From Inonotus obliquus (lineage: Eukaryota; Basidiomycota; Agaricomycetes; Hymenochaetales; Hymenochaetaceae), in assembly GCA_032164295.1 (NCBI GenBank), contig JAJHTX010000001.1, forward strand, positions 1,984,001-2,048,000: 64,000 nucleotides of DNA. The letters are read 5' to 3'. Below are positions 1 through 11,534 of the stretch, piece by piece. Each line of letters starts with the position of its first letter. Positions within the stretch are counted from its first letter, which is position 1. The notes beneath the pieces are model-generated. The model saw only the letters and a list, made by a program, of their open reading frames with translations, was not told the DNA's origin and did not search any database. Position numbers and translations under genes: made by a program.

Positions 1-1676
1 CGACCAGGCCCGCACCTCCTCCAACAGCAGGTGCAGGCGTTGACACGCAGGTGCAACTCGGGTCTCAGAATAATCGCGAAGCTCGAGAAGAGCCTCGCCT
101 ACGCTGGTCTCCCATTTTTGAAAGCCCTTGACAACAAAATGAGTCCTGATACCCGAGATTGATTGTTCTGGATCCATACCCTTTCACTTGTCAGTTCTCC
201 CGATTGATTATGATCTGACAGAGCGGGGGAAGACCTTCCCGTTGTGAGCAATACGGTTAGGTCGAATATCGCATTGACTTCCTCTTCGGCGGACAAAATG
301 AGCAACACATAATAGTACCCCGGTAACATGATGACGTACGACTAAAGCGAGCCTGCCGCTCCTGCAGTCCTCGGACGTAGTTTGTGTTGAAATCCCGCGC
401 GCCTGGATGTCCGTCTCCACCGAACCAAGCTCGTCTCATTTCTCGTACTACACGCATAGTGTACCAGGCAAGCTCTCGCGCAGCCGAGCAGTTCTCTGCC
501 AAATGCCGCGTTGATGTCGCATTCAGCAAAGGAACCTCGATGGTGAACGGGAATACGTTGTTTAGAACAGGGGCATATTCTTGGATCCTGAATTCGGCAT
601 GGACAAGCAGCGTATCCGCCTCGTTGTTTTTCATTATCGACTTCGCTTTGCAACCTGAGCCCAAACTAATGGCTCCAAGGGCATACGATCCGTCTAGGAA
701 GCAATAAATTTGACCTGCGTTGTCCGCAGCAACAAGCAGACTGTCAACATTGGTGGAATCTTTTTCATCAAATTCGTCACCGGCTTTATTATCGCTTTCG
801 CGCGGTGCAACACTGATGCCAGCCGCGAGGGGGTCAGAAGGAAGGGTAGGCCATGAGGAAATGATGGAAGGGAGTGACGAGGTCTTTGCACCTCGCCGGG
901 TCTGACCACCTTGAAATGCGAATAGGTCTGAAGCACTATAGTAATCAAGTAAAGGAATGAGCAGTGCCTCAGAATAGGCGTATGCCTTTGCTTACTTTAG
1001 AGGAACGGTATCATCCTGTGGAGGGTAAAGCAATGGCTGACTCCGGATGAGGGATAGTGCAGATCCTGGCTAAAAGGAAGATACGCTTTCCCTGAGTACG
1101 TTGCACACTGGACAGTGTTTCCAGCACGTACCACAACATTTCCGCGCTTGAACGTGTCCGGTAGTTGTTTCTCGTCTTTTTTTATCTCTTTCTTGAACCA
1201 CCAAATCCCCGTTATTCGCAATGATGCCGGGTTATTTGAGAGGGACTGTATTGGTAGCGATTGTTCCTCTCGGCCATTCTGAAGTGAATGTAGAGTAAGT
1301 CGCAGCGGGCAGTGAGCAACCACGATAGTCTGACCTAAGAAAGAAGATGAAATTCCAGCCAAGGTCAAAGTACAACTTTGTGACTCGCAATCCGAGTAGA
1401 ACACTCACCATCGGGACTCCAATTGACCGCAGTGGCTTCATCTGGCACACCATCTCCCTTACTCAGATCGACTTCCCATTTCTTAGAGCCCTGCATCTTC
1501 CATAGACTCATCTTATCGTTGGATCCTACTCTTGATATGAGGATTACGAGGTCTTTGTCCGGACAGCAAGCTGTAAGGAATAGACGAGACTTGGCCTGCA
1601 ATCGGACGGTTGCCAGGGAAGAGATCGAGCCAGCGTCTGACTCCATCGTGGCTTCCACGAAGTTCCCCGTCTTCAA
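1..1676 (-). CDS. APC4: Anaphase-promoting complex subunit 4 (partial, 3' end beyond window)
   Basis: Scaffold subunit of the APC/C ubiquitin ligase that drives mitotic exit. The first exon (1676 down to about 1405) begins with the Apc4 WD40-type N-terminus: a Ser/Leu segment, then CCPDKDLVILISR, MSLWKMQGSKKWEVD and AVNWSPDG. The next exon (about 1335-1005) continues the propeller with GIWWFKKEIKKDEKQ. A further exon (about 905-365) carries the start of the Apc4 long helical domain, including SAARELAWYTMRVVREMRR. The last coding bases, at 1-115, read in frame as ETSVGEALLELRDYSETRV and run off the window edge. Introns fit GT-AG at each join I could check. The start could also be the in-frame ATG at 1646. 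Family assignment rests on the order of these motifs and is fairly secure; the exact exon edges are less so. Confidence 0.8.
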
Positions 1677-2147
1677 TAGATTCTTGTTCTCGAATGATTG
1701 TCCAACGGGATCGCGGTTCGTCGGTCGAAACGCGCCTAAATTGCGAAGCGCCTCTAGTTTCGAGTCCTACTTTCTAAGTGTGAGAGAACACCAGCAGCCG
1801 GAGAGATACGCGTCGAAGATTCTTCTGAGACTGCCAGTCGCAGTTAGGCCCTCTGTCACTCAAGATCTATTCGAAATTGCTTTGTCGCGTTCAGCGGCGT
1901 CTAGCTGTTAGCAAGAGGGAGAAGCAGTGGTGGATTATATTGTTTGATTCTGGCACGCCTCGATGAGTCACACGAGATTGACGCGTCTGTCACACACTGA
2001 CGCGCTCCTATCTGAAGAAATTCATGACCACAATGAGGCCACATGCGCATACACGCTACACTGAGTCACGACTATAATGGTAAATATATCCGATAACCTG
2101 GAAAGACGAGTACAAAGGAACGGCGAATCCAACTTCAAGCTATTAAA
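1677..2147. other. Intergenic, APC4 upstream region
   Basis: Spacer between the APC4 start and the end of DRS1, both on the minus strand, so it should hold the APC4 promoter and the DRS1 3' UTR. A plus-strand frame runs through 1423-1911 but is antisense to APC4 exon 1 and has no recognisable product. I see no distinct element. Confidence 0.4.
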
Positions 2148-4959
2148 TTAGCGTTTCCCCTTTACCTTCGCTTTCGCCTTCGATATTGTTTTGGCCCTTC
2201 CCCCGGTCTTGTCGGTCATTTTCGATCTTCCTCCTTCAATCACACGGACTTTCCGTTTTCCCCCCATCTCACGATCGAACACACTCTGTTTGCCTGTAAC
2301 TTTCCCAGCTTTACGCCTCTTTTTCTCCGGATTCTTCGATTTGCCCGGCTTCTGTTGTCCCGCCTCCGGCAAGCCAATCTTTGTTGGACGGAATGCCTTT
2401 TTGGCACTTCGCACAGCAGCGCGCACGACACCTGATTCACCCGCACCCTCCTCCAAAGCTAGCTTTCGACGCTTGGCTCGCCGCGATAAGCCGGCAAATT
2501 TATCGCGCTTGGGGGTCTGTCGATATGTCGTTCTCGTCAGTCTTCTGATGTTCTTGTTCTGGATACAATAAACGTACCTTGGCATCTGCCACCGCTTCTT
2601 TTGCTTTACCTTTCGACGGAGCAGCAGCCCCTGAAGCTAGTTCGTACTGCTTCTTGCTGACCTCTGTTAGTATCGTGAGTCAGTTATTCTATTGAGTCAA
2701 CTCAATCAAACCCTTCTTACCTTTTGTCGCAAGCTTCTCCTTCTCCGTTTGGAACCACGTACGTGCTGGCCTTGAGAATATCTCTTTCTCATGTTCAATC
2801 ATATTCTCCCCCTTCTTCAGATCCCTTTCCGCCTGACGCAAGGCCTTCTCTTCCTTTTCTTCCTTCATTACCTCAGCTATCTCATCCTTAATATCAGAAA
2901 GCCGTCTTGACCACAACGCTAATTGGTCGGCCGGGATTGTACGATGCCGAACCTTGTCCGTGTCAGAGGCGTGCTTAATCGCCGCTTTGAGGATTTTTCG
3001 ATCGGTCTCTCCCACTAAAGTTACCGACCTACAAGGGTACTTAGAAAGAACGAGGGGACTAATTAAGCTCAAAATCCAATGGGCTCACCTCCCTTTCTTG
3101 CCAGCTCGGGCCGTTCGGCCCACGCGATGAAGATACTGCGCTAATTGGCCAGGCATATCATAATTGATAACCGTCTCAGTACCCTTGATGTCTAGGCCTC
3201 GTGAAGCTAGATCCGTAGCCATTAGATAGTCAACCGACCTATCTCGGAAAAGTTGGAGGGCTCGTAGCCGCTAATTTAGTCTCGGAGTCAGTAGGAATTC
3301 ACAAGGCATCCTTGAGAACTAACCAACCTGTTCTTGACTGAGGTCACCGTGCAGTTCCTCCGCCTTCATACCAAGGATTCCAAAAACGATACGTATCTGG
3401 TGTGCAAGCTTTTTGCTTCTGAAGAAGACAATGGCACCCCCTTTGAAAGTCCGCTTACAGAGAGCGACAAGTAACGCTGGACGGTCTGACTCCTTCCCTG
3501 CTCGGACACGGACAAACTCTTGTATAAGTCCGCGGGCAGTGCTACGTTTAGGATCCACAAATAATTTCACTGGCCGATTGAGCGACATTCGTACAAGCTC
3601 GTCCACGTCGTCCGTCATCGTCGCAGAGAATAACATGGTCTGTCGCGATGTTGGGCAAGCTTGTATGATCTCCTTCAGCTCATCCGCGAATCCTTCCGAA
3701 AGCATTCGATCCGCCTCATCAAGGATCAGGATATCAAGAGTCTCGAGTCCAAAGGACGGAGAATTACGCAAATGATCAATAAGCCGCCCAGGGGTTGCGA
3801 CAATGATATCAGGACGCAATCGGAGCTCAGCCTCTTGAGACTTGAGTGAAAGCCCACCTGAAAAGTCACATTAGCTATGACCAATCTTATGCGAGATAAC
3901 TGATCCCTTCAACATACCGACTATCAGCGATACTCGCACATCCATGAATGCACTGAGTTTCCTCGCTACATCAGCACATTGCACGCCAAGTTCGCGTGTT
4001 GGAACAAGCACGACACAGCGCACTGCCGCCTTGTTCTTTCCACGCTCACGGTACATGAGCCTTTCAAGAACCGGTATCATGAAGGCTGCTGTCTTTCCTG
4101 ATCCAGTCACTGCATTCCCGACAACATCCTTCCCCAACAGAGCAACAGGGATTGTGGCAGCTTGAATAGGTGTTGGTGTAGTGAATCCGAGGGAAGTGAG
4201 CGCTTTTAAGAGTGGACGAGAGAGGGACATCGTATCGAAAGACGTATGATCGGATCTGCTAGATGTTGAAGGATCGTCTGGAGCAGCGAAGAATGCGGCC
4301 TTACGCTCCTTCTCTGCTTGCGTTTCGTCCTCTGAACTGGAGACGTCCGAGTCTGAACCATCATCACTTTGTTCTTCCTCTTCTGACATTTCATTCTCCG
4401 AGGCTGAATCTTCGACTTCTCCTTCCCCATCCGTCGTCGCTAATGGGTCGTCACTTTCCTCCGTCTCAACATCGCTCGCAATTTCATCTTCAACATCGTC
4501 TCCGGTTACATCCTCTTCTAAGCCATCGGCCACGCTTCCCTCGTCTTCCTCATCCTCCTCTTCCAGTTCCGCATCCCTTTTCCGTTTCTTTGCTGCGTTT
4601 GACAGTTTTCTCCTCGCGATAATATCATCAACAGATACAGGTTGCTATTTGACCAAGCTGCAAGTTAGACCAACAAAATAAGGCATACGACTCGGAACAC
4701 CCGTACTCACCTGCTTTGAACCTTTTACCAAATCTTCCAAGTCATTGTGACCGTTAAGTACATCATCATAGATATCACCCGTTAACTCAAATGTGAACTC
4801 AGGATTCAGCATATCTTTCTCATTTTGGGCCCCTTCGCCCGTGCCTAAATCATTGCCTGAACCTTTTGCTTTGATTATCGCATTCACGGATTTTCGTGGT
4901 TCCTCGACAACGTCCTCAGCGTCGGAGTCAATGGTCATGATAAGGTCATCAAGCGCCAT
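2148..4959 (-). CDS. DRS1: DEAD-box ATP-dependent RNA helicase DRS1 (DDX27 family)
   Basis: Nucleolar helicase needed for 60S ribosome assembly. The start at 4959 gives [16 protein letters not shown], followed by an Asp/Glu/Ser-rich acidic N-terminal arm of about 200 residues. The helicase core has the motifs in order: [14 protein letters not shown] (Q motif), [11 protein letters not shown] (Walker A), PTRELGVQC (Ia), [11 protein letters not shown] (Ib), ILDEADRML (DEAD box II), LFSATMTDD (III), [12 protein letters not shown] (IV), [11 protein letters not shown] (V) and [10 protein letters not shown] (VI). The basic C-terminus is rich in Lys/Arg ([19 protein letters not shown] and a terminal KAKVKGKR), as in DRS1 orthologues, and acts as a nucleolar/RNA-binding tail. 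At least six short introns interrupt the gene. The stop is at 2148. All catalytic motifs are intact. Confidence 0.93.
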
Positions 4960-5350
4960 GGCGGGTACGGATTGTGATGGTAATGAGAAACTTGACAGTC
5001 ATCTAATAAGAGAAGAAAAAGTTGGATGCAAATGATCGACGCCCCAAAACTAGAATAGGAGGAGCGGAAAGATCCCAGGTATATTCAGAAAAAAACACGA
5101 AGAGCGATAATAAAAGTCTGTGGCGAAACAACGATGCGAGCGGAGCTATGCAGGCTTCTGTATTACAGGTATTAAGTGATATGAAAGAGTGTAGAATGCT
5201 GATGGTATGTCCAAAGGGCGAGCGTGGTGAGCAACAGAGGTCCGTGAGGTCGTAAACAAAGACTACGGGTAAAATAGGCGAGTCTTATAACAGCAACGAA
5301 TGCGCCAGGAGTCCTGTGTCTAAAACGTGCCAGAAACCGCGACTGGTTTG
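4960..5350. other. Intergenic, DRS1 upstream region
   Basis: Spacer between the DRS1 start and the end of the next minus-strand gene. It presumably contains the DRS1 promoter. No clear ORF, RNA or repeat was seen. Confidence 0.4.
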
Positions 5351-5880
5351 TCACGTCCACACTAAACACACTCCACCAACGATGCCAGCAGCGACTGAGA
5401 CGAGCGTCGTTGCACTAAGGTCCAAAGCGGCCGAAATGTAACTGTCATCCGGACCGAAAATACCAGAGTTGCTGGAGGCTCCCGGACTAGGTGCCCCGTT
5501 CGATCCGCCGCCTCCACCATCAACGCTGTCAGTGGCCGTTGGCAAAGGCGATCTCGAGGAGGAGGATGAACTGGTGCTGTTCGCCGAATCGGTTGAGTTT
5601 GAGTTTGAGGTAGAGTTTGAAGATTCGGAATCGACTGCGGAAGCGGTTATGGTTGCGACACTCGAAATGATTTGGGTGGTTTCCTGGCCATCGTTGACTC
5701 CAACCGAGGTGGAGAGGATCGTAGTGACCTGAGTATTACCACCTCCGCCACCGGACTCGTCCTACATGCAGAATAATTTTAATAAGAGTTACTGTGAGAT
5801 TTATGGGAGATGTGATGGCATGCCTGGGCGAGGGTTACGAGTGGAACTACGAGAAGGGCGAGTAGTGCTAAAGGGCGCAT
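5351..5880 (-). CDS. Small secreted Gly/Ser-rich protein, probably GPI-anchored
   Basis: Unrecognised 155-residue protein. Exon 1 (5880-5824) encodes only a signal peptide, MRPLALLALLVVPLVTLAQ. Exon 2 (5761-5351) follows in frame with a DESGGGG linker, a Thr/Ser/Asn-rich body containing an (SN)n stretch with several N-x-S/T sites, a Gly-rich block, and a C-terminal hydrophobic segment (LSATTLVSVAAGIVGGVCL) ending close to the stop. A hydrophobic C-terminus after a small-residue region is typical of a GPI attachment signal. The only join that keeps the frame uses a GC-AG intron (5823-5762, 62 nt, donor CAG|GCATGC). Likely a cell-surface protein; no enzymatic domain is visible. It is divergent from the next gene. 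Confidence 0.65.
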
Positions 5881-6217
5881 AGTCTGGTAAGGCAGGATAG
5901 AGAAAGGCAAGGGAGGGAGGGAAAGAAAGGACAGCGAGAAATGACAATGGTCGCAAGCAAGCAGTGAGAATGACACGGCCGCCTGACTGCAGACAGATCT
6001 AGAATATGACACGTGATATAGATGATGTAAAGCAAGCTGGTGACATAATCAATCTAAAAATGTACGGAAGGACGCGGGAGGAATAACGTTTTGATGTACG
6101 TGACCGTCGGAAAAGAAAGGAACACGGTGGGTGCACCAACCAATGCTAACCAAGAGTATAAAGTTGCAAGTCATCTCCCGTCCCCCGCATTTACCCCACA
6201 CTCACTCGACTTCAGTC
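5881..6217. promoter_or_regulatory. Divergent intergenic promoter region
   Basis: About 340 bp separates the start of the small secreted protein (minus) from the start of the unknown plus-strand gene, so it must serve both promoters. CT-rich stretches precede the plus-strand ATG at 6218. No TATA box is obvious. Confidence 0.45.
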
Positions 6218-7692
6218 ATGGACGCACCTCCTCCTCCCCTCCCGTCTCATGTGGTCTCCCTCTTGCTCTCCTACTTGTCAAGGCTGGACGATCCCCTCCC
6301 TCCTCACCTCCTGTCCACTCCCCTTCGTCAGCGTCATCACTTCCTCGGCCTCGGTAACGTCCTCGATACTGCAGACGATGCTGCCGCGTATCTCTCCTGG
6401 CCCTCCACTTCAGGCACAGAACTTGATATCTTGCGTCTCGGAGACCTACTCAGTTCCCTACCTTCCCCTGAAAATTTTGACCCTCTTGTTGCATATCCAA
6501 CAAAATACTCCTATGACGGAGAGACGGTTTTTGCACATGTCCAAGTTCCTATGGACGGATTAGGCAGCAACGACAGTGAAAATGCAACTGGACTAAGGCT
6601 TGTCTTTCGCTGGGAAGTAAAAGATGGCGAAGGTGCAGTACAGGGTCATGAAGGTGCTGCAACGAATGCCGATAACTGGAAGTATCACGACGCGAGAGCA
6701 ACGCCATACCCTCCGAATTCACATGACACGCCACAGGAGGCTCTTCAACCTCAGGCAGAAGAATCAACTCCTACCCAGAGTCACCCTCCACCTTCTGCTC
6801 AGCTCCCTGAAAAATTCGATTCTCATTTTCTTCCCGAACAAACTTCCGAATTTGACGAAGATGCCTATTGGAACTCATACGGCCGATCAGGCTCCGATGA
6901 CGAAGACGAAGGTGTATACGACTACTCCCGAGGCGCGGCTAGCAAAGCAGATGATGACGAAAAGGCCGAAGAAGCCTATTGGGCACAATATGCCTCCGTT
7001 CATGGTACGTGTACATTTACCCATGCACAAGGCACCCTAACATTTTCCCTTCAGGTACAGCAGACTCGACACGTCATTCTCCCTTGCCACCAAAACACAG
7101 ACTACACGATCCCTCCCAACCAGTCGCCGTTCGTCCATCTCTTGACTACTCCTATTTGGACAAGTACGGAATCCAGGACTTCCTAGCTCCGGATGCACGT
7201 CAACCAGACGGGTCGGATCATGTGTACGATATCGGACATATCGATTACATAGATCATCTAACCACCTTCCGTGGTCGAGAAACCTCACCTGACGGTGTCC
7301 CCTGTCCCGAAGCACTTTCGCGCCGCTTACACAATCTCAGTCCTCGCATAAGCACAACACCATCACCTGCTCCACCGGAAACTGTGGATGCCCTAGGGCT
7401 TGAAACTGCAGAGTCCCCCGATGCAGTGTCACCAGATACGAGTGACACGCAGATTTTAACGCCACCTGGCGATACGCAAACTAATGCCATTCCGCCACTA
7501 GTTTTATCGATACCGACTTTGCTCGCAGAGAAGGGTCGGGATGATGATGTGGATCCTGGGGTTCAGGAGGCTGTTCGTGGAATTTACAAGCTGTGGTCTA
7601 CCACTCGTAGGGGCCGGTCAGGAAATCTCGACGCTTCTGTTGAAAAAGACCTATTCTTGGAGGTCGTTCGTGACGTTCTCAAACTTGTTTAG
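6218..7692 (+). CDS. Conserved-looking protein of unknown function
   Basis: 474-residue protein from two exons, 6218-7004 and 7055-7692, joined in frame over a 50-nt GT-AG intron. I do not recognise a family. The N-terminus (MDAPPPPLPSHVVSLLLSYL) is followed by a leucine-rich helical part of about 150 residues that reads like a folded domain. Next comes a polar, disordered stretch rich in Pro/Gln/Ser. It contains two short similar motifs, EDAYWNSYG and EEAYWAQYA, about 40 residues apart around an acidic linker. The C-terminus has a helical segment (VQEAVRGIYKLWSTTRRGR). There is no signal peptide or membrane span, so it is probably nuclear or cytosolic. The ATG at 6218 was chosen over an upstream in-frame ATG at 6131 because MDAPPPP follows a pyrimidine-rich leader. 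Confidence 0.7.
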
Positions 7693-8254
7693 TTTTTCTC
7701 TTTGTTTCTATCTTCATGGCCCGGTCCATCCATCAGTTTTGAATTCTTTTGCAACCATTTACACGTGTTTATTCGTCATCGATCATTGCATATGTATCCT
7801 TTCCGCACCTATATCTTGTCCGACCTTGTAAAATGCAATGTACTGTATCAAGAGAGTTGTTTCTCACTGCCACTACTTTGACAAGAATTCGACCATCAAT
7901 ACGCTTTAAAATAAGGACTAAGCATTTCAGTAAGCTACATTCGGACATGTTCGGTTGGATATGCAAGAGTATGCGAGTACGAAATCAAGTAAAGACAGGA
8001 CTACTTCTATGTAGATAGAAGTAAAGCTGCGTCGTGAACCATAAGTGCGAACACTCTTGGTTTCAACGGTACAAAAGCAGAAAGCAGGACGCAAGAAAGG
8101 GTACGACGTTGAATCAAAGATGATAGCAATGCAATATGAAAATGCAACAACATGGTTCTGATGGTACGAATAGTCCATACCGATACCTTTTCAGACCTTT
8201 TCAACAAGATGGTTTACGAATAGCTTTCGACATGTATCTCCACCTCAAGACGAT
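7693..8254. other. Convergent intergenic region
   Basis: 3' UTR space between the plus-strand unknown gene and the minus-strand DPBB gene. It is AT-rich and contains only short, overlapping, low-quality ORFs on both strands. Nothing recognisable. Confidence 0.4.
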
Positions 8255-9344
8255 TCACGAGTTTGACGTCTGAAAGTTCGCTTGGGCAGCGGCAGCAATC
8301 GCAATAACTCTACCAAGCTGCACAGTTCCGATATTGACCAAGTCGATGACGCTTGTCACTGACGAATTCGTAGGCGCCGCTGCAGCTGAGCTACTCGCAG
8401 AAGTAGAAGTCGCTACGCTAGAAGAACTCTCCACAGAACTCGAAGTACTACTAGTAGACGTAGTTGTAGGCGCCTGCGAAGTCGTCGTCGTCGGTTGGGC
8501 TGACGATGTTGTTGGCTCAGGCGACCAGGTACTTGTTGACGTCGTAGGTGGTGGAGGCGGTTCTGAAGTAGTCGTAGGAGGAGGGGGGGAACCACTACCA
8601 AAATTCCATGTAGCATAGAAGACACCTTGGGATTCGGGGGCGAAGAATTGGAACAGGCTCGGTGTCAAGTCAATTGCGCCAAATGGGCATTCCTGGCACT
8701 TTAGGGGAGAAAATAGAGTCAATTTAATATTTCGGGTGAGATAAATGTCAGGTACATACCCTATCGACAATTTGAGCCTGCGTTGACCTGCCGTTATACG
8801 TGATGGTAATCGTATCGAAACAGTGTTCGCCACTGCCGTATTGCTATAACGACTGTTCGCATCTCATTATATACACCGGGCATATACCAAACACTCACTT
8901 CCGAGTTCAGAGCAACAATCTGTTTTGTTCCTATTCAGCGCCATCGCCTTTTTACGCGCCACGAAAAAAGCCAAAATACTCACAAAGTCACTGTTGCTAT
9001 TGGTTGCTCCACAAGCACCCCTACGCGTGGAGGCGTCAGTTGAATGTTCGATAGCGTCCCGAAAACAACACGGCCGGCGTTCCCGGGTAGCCGTGTCTCT
9101 CCGCCGTTCTTAGTAGTAGAGGGAAAACTTACAAGCCGGTCGCAAACAAGGTGCAGCGCGCATTATCGAAGCGTTTATGCAGCTTCCAGTCCCTCTGACT
9201 AGTGCTCGCACGCGAAGTGAGGTTACCTGACACATGTGAACGCGCTAGTTTGCCATGAGGACCAGGGTGACCAGCATAATTCGAAAGCGCCAGGGCTACT
9301 GGAGCCAACGCAAAGACAAAGGTGAGGAGAGAAAAGCAAGTCAT
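8255..9344 (-). CDS. Secreted double-psi beta-barrel protein (RlpA/loosenin/expansin-like) with Ser/Thr-rich tail
   Basis: Start at 9344 gives a signal peptide (MTCFSLLTFVFALAPVALAL). A short propeptide-like region follows, then a complete DPBB fold assembled across five exons: RCTLFATGLGACGATNS, DFIVALNSEQYGSGEHC, ITYNGRSTQAQIVDRC, CPFGAIDLTPSLFQFF and GVFYATWNFG. The ordered Cys residues, the IVD/DRC motif and the DLTPSLF motif match basidiomycete loosenins and barwin/expansin-like proteins. These loosen plant cell wall polysaccharide without clear hydrolysis. An extension of about 110 residues, rich in Pro/Thr/Ser (PPPPTTTSE and similar), then Ala/Ser, ends in a mildly hydrophobic stretch. 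It could be an O-glycosylated spacer or wall-anchoring tail; most short loosenins lack it. No catalytic claim is made. Confidence 0.82.
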
Positions 9345-9766
9345 TGGATGTTGAACCTGTGGGGACGAACGTCGAGTTGAATGGACCGTAAGCAGCAAAG
9401 CGTCTAAGAGGTTAAAAGAGCGACGGTGGCTGAAGAGCCGAGCTGTTGCCGGACTGAGGAAACGACGAGACGAAAGCGAAATCAGGGGATGATGGTTGAG
9501 TGAGAAAAAAGAGATGGAAAACCATCCGACAAAAGAATGGAAAATCATATTAATAAATGGGCGCAACCGCACTCTGAGCCAATTTAGACTGCCGATCCAC
9601 AGGTCTCGACTCGATCGAAAACATTTTTTTTCCAAAGGCAAAGCAGAGCATTAACTATATACAAGACAGCATTCACTGACAGATAAAAGCTTGATATCGT
9701 TGAGATCCATATTTCTTCCCATCATCCTTAGATCGTGTTCGCCAATTTCAATCTCGTCGTTAGCGT
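9345..9766. other. Intergenic, upstream of the DPBB gene
   Basis: Region between the DPBB start and the end of the SRA gene. It carries the DPBB promoter and the SRA 3' UTR. The in-frame extension of DPBB exon 1 up to 9641 has no coding character before the signal peptide and is treated as untranslated. Confidence 0.4.
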
Positions 9767-11265
9767 CTACGCCTCCTCGTCAACCTCGCCATCTGCATCA
9801 TCGTCATCCACCTGTGTCGATGATTCAGTATCTTGTGTCGATGCAACCCGAGTCTCTTCTTCATCCTCATCATCTCCGTCGCCTGATTGGCTGGCCTCCG
9901 CCTCAGCGTCAAGATCCCTCTTCGGCAAGGGGGACTGCCCAGGAAGACGCTACGAAAACGGGCGTCATATCATATCTCGGATAAGTTAAATGCATGGGTT
10001 GCTTACCTTGAAAGCGAACTTGCAAACCAGATATTTCGAGTTCACCCCGATTTCCTGCCATGCCTAGCAATAAAAGGTCACGCTTTCATTTGTATGTGTA
10101 CAAGTACTGTGCTAATTACCTTCTCGACGGTGTAAAGCCCGTCATAGCGATATCTTCAAAAAATATCGGTAAGTCAAGTATTCCGCCGAGAACTCAGGAC
10201 ATACCCCTCAATAGGAGCAAACGGAGAGTGCAACTTATAACCGCGAATGACCCGGACCGGTCGTTTAGTCTCGGATGATTTCAACAACGATCTGTTGAAA
10301 GGGTTCTCAAAGGTCTGGTCCGAGCTTTGCGGAGCAGTACGAAGCTATTGTCATGGCAGTTCGAGAATTTTCGCTGAATTTTGCAACGTGCACTCACATT
10401 CTTCGGCTTGTCCTTTGTGCCTTTGAGATCACGCCCGCCAGATCCGGTAAATGTGCTTTCATGTAACGTCAGTCAACATCGTAACAAGTCATTCACTCGA
10501 CTTACAATCCGTTGCCAAGGTCAACATCGTCGTCATATCCACCAGAAAGCGCGATTGAATACGCGCCTTGAGGTCCAGACGAAATTCCGGCAACCCAGGG
10601 CCTAATGTGATATGAGGACCTCTTATCACAACTCACAGAAAGCAACTTACGCGTGAATAGCGTCCAAACTACAAGCCTCTCTGACGGACAGGTTGAGTCT
10701 CAGTCGCGTTGGATCTACTAAGAACGGACTCACCGAGTTTCCCACCAAGCACCAATGTTTACTCCAGGAATATGACCATATTGTTTTCTGCAATGGAACC
10801 TTTCTGAGCGAACAAGTCAACGGAATATTCAAAACACAAATCGCACGGATTCTGTGTTCTCTTATTGACGCTACGCGCCTCTCCTTCCATGTCGATGTGA
10901 GCGCGAGTGGACACACGATATGAGCGCGCCGAACGGTCCTGCTCTATATCAGCGTAGTCGATTTTCTTTCCCGCATTTCGCGAGCTCCTACGCAGAGCGG
11001 TCTCTTCGTTACCATCCATGACCGACTCGTCAACGCGCGCAACCTTGCGCGGCCGCCCGCCATCTTCCCCATTTTGCAGATTCTCTTTCTTCTCATCCGA
11101 ATCTACGTTTTTTGGTTTGCGCTTCTTCGAATCCTTCGTGGCCGGCTTTGGCTTTGTGGCTAACATTGTATTCTTAACATCATCCAAACCAAGTGACTCC
11201 AGCAGCTTCTTATTCCTTTCGATATTCGCCAGACGTTCTCGCTCGGCCTCTGTGAGTTTTGCCAT
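9767..11265 (-). CDS. Stand-alone SRA-YDG domain protein (UHRF1-like methylated-DNA reader)
   Basis: About 355 residues over eight or so exons. Exon 1 (11265-10847) has a coiled leucine/charge-rich start (MAKLTEAERERLANIER), a basic probable NLS (KDSKKRKPKN) and a RRSSRNAGKKIDYAD segment. The SRA-YDG domain then runs through exon 2 (10787-10734, QYGHIPGVNIGAWWETR) and later exons: CSLDAIHAPWVAGIS, GAYSIALSGGYDDDVDLG, FTFTGSGGRDLKGTK, LRTAPQSSDQTFENPFN, RPVRVIRGYKLHSPFAP, YRYDGLYTVEKAW and YLVCKFAFKRLPGQ. These cover the flipped-base pocket (DDVD and T-x-TGSGG) and the YDG signature. The C-terminus is a strongly acidic tail. UHRF1's ubiquitin-like, tudor, PHD and RING domains are absent. Likely nuclear, binding hemimethylated or methylated CpG. 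The stop TAG is at 9767. Confidence 0.88.
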
Positions 11266-11534
11266 CGTTGCTCACGTTAGAGAGAGAAGGAAGAGGACCA
11301 AAGATAACAGAGCAAGCGAGAGAGAGAGAAAAATCAGAAAACGCGTCGAAAACTCGCGACACTAAAATCAAACTCCGACTTCGCGCGTTTCATTGGTCCA
11401 TATTCGTTCTGAATTGCTAATCCATGGTTCTAACTATGTACAAGGCAAGGAACTCAATCCGAATGAGAAACACTCCTCAAGTATGAACGTCCTTATAATC
11501 ATCGAACGTATTCCATCGAACGATTTTCGACTGT

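Noticed and set aside
1423..1911. Plus-strand ORF of 162 codons over the APC4 start
   Set aside because: It overlaps the convincing APC4 WD40 exon on the other strand and shows no recognisable domain.
2191..2571. Plus-strand ORF of 126 codons antisense to the DRS1 C-terminus
   Set aside because: The opposite strand encodes the clearly conserved basic tail of the helicase; the antisense reading is a shadow.
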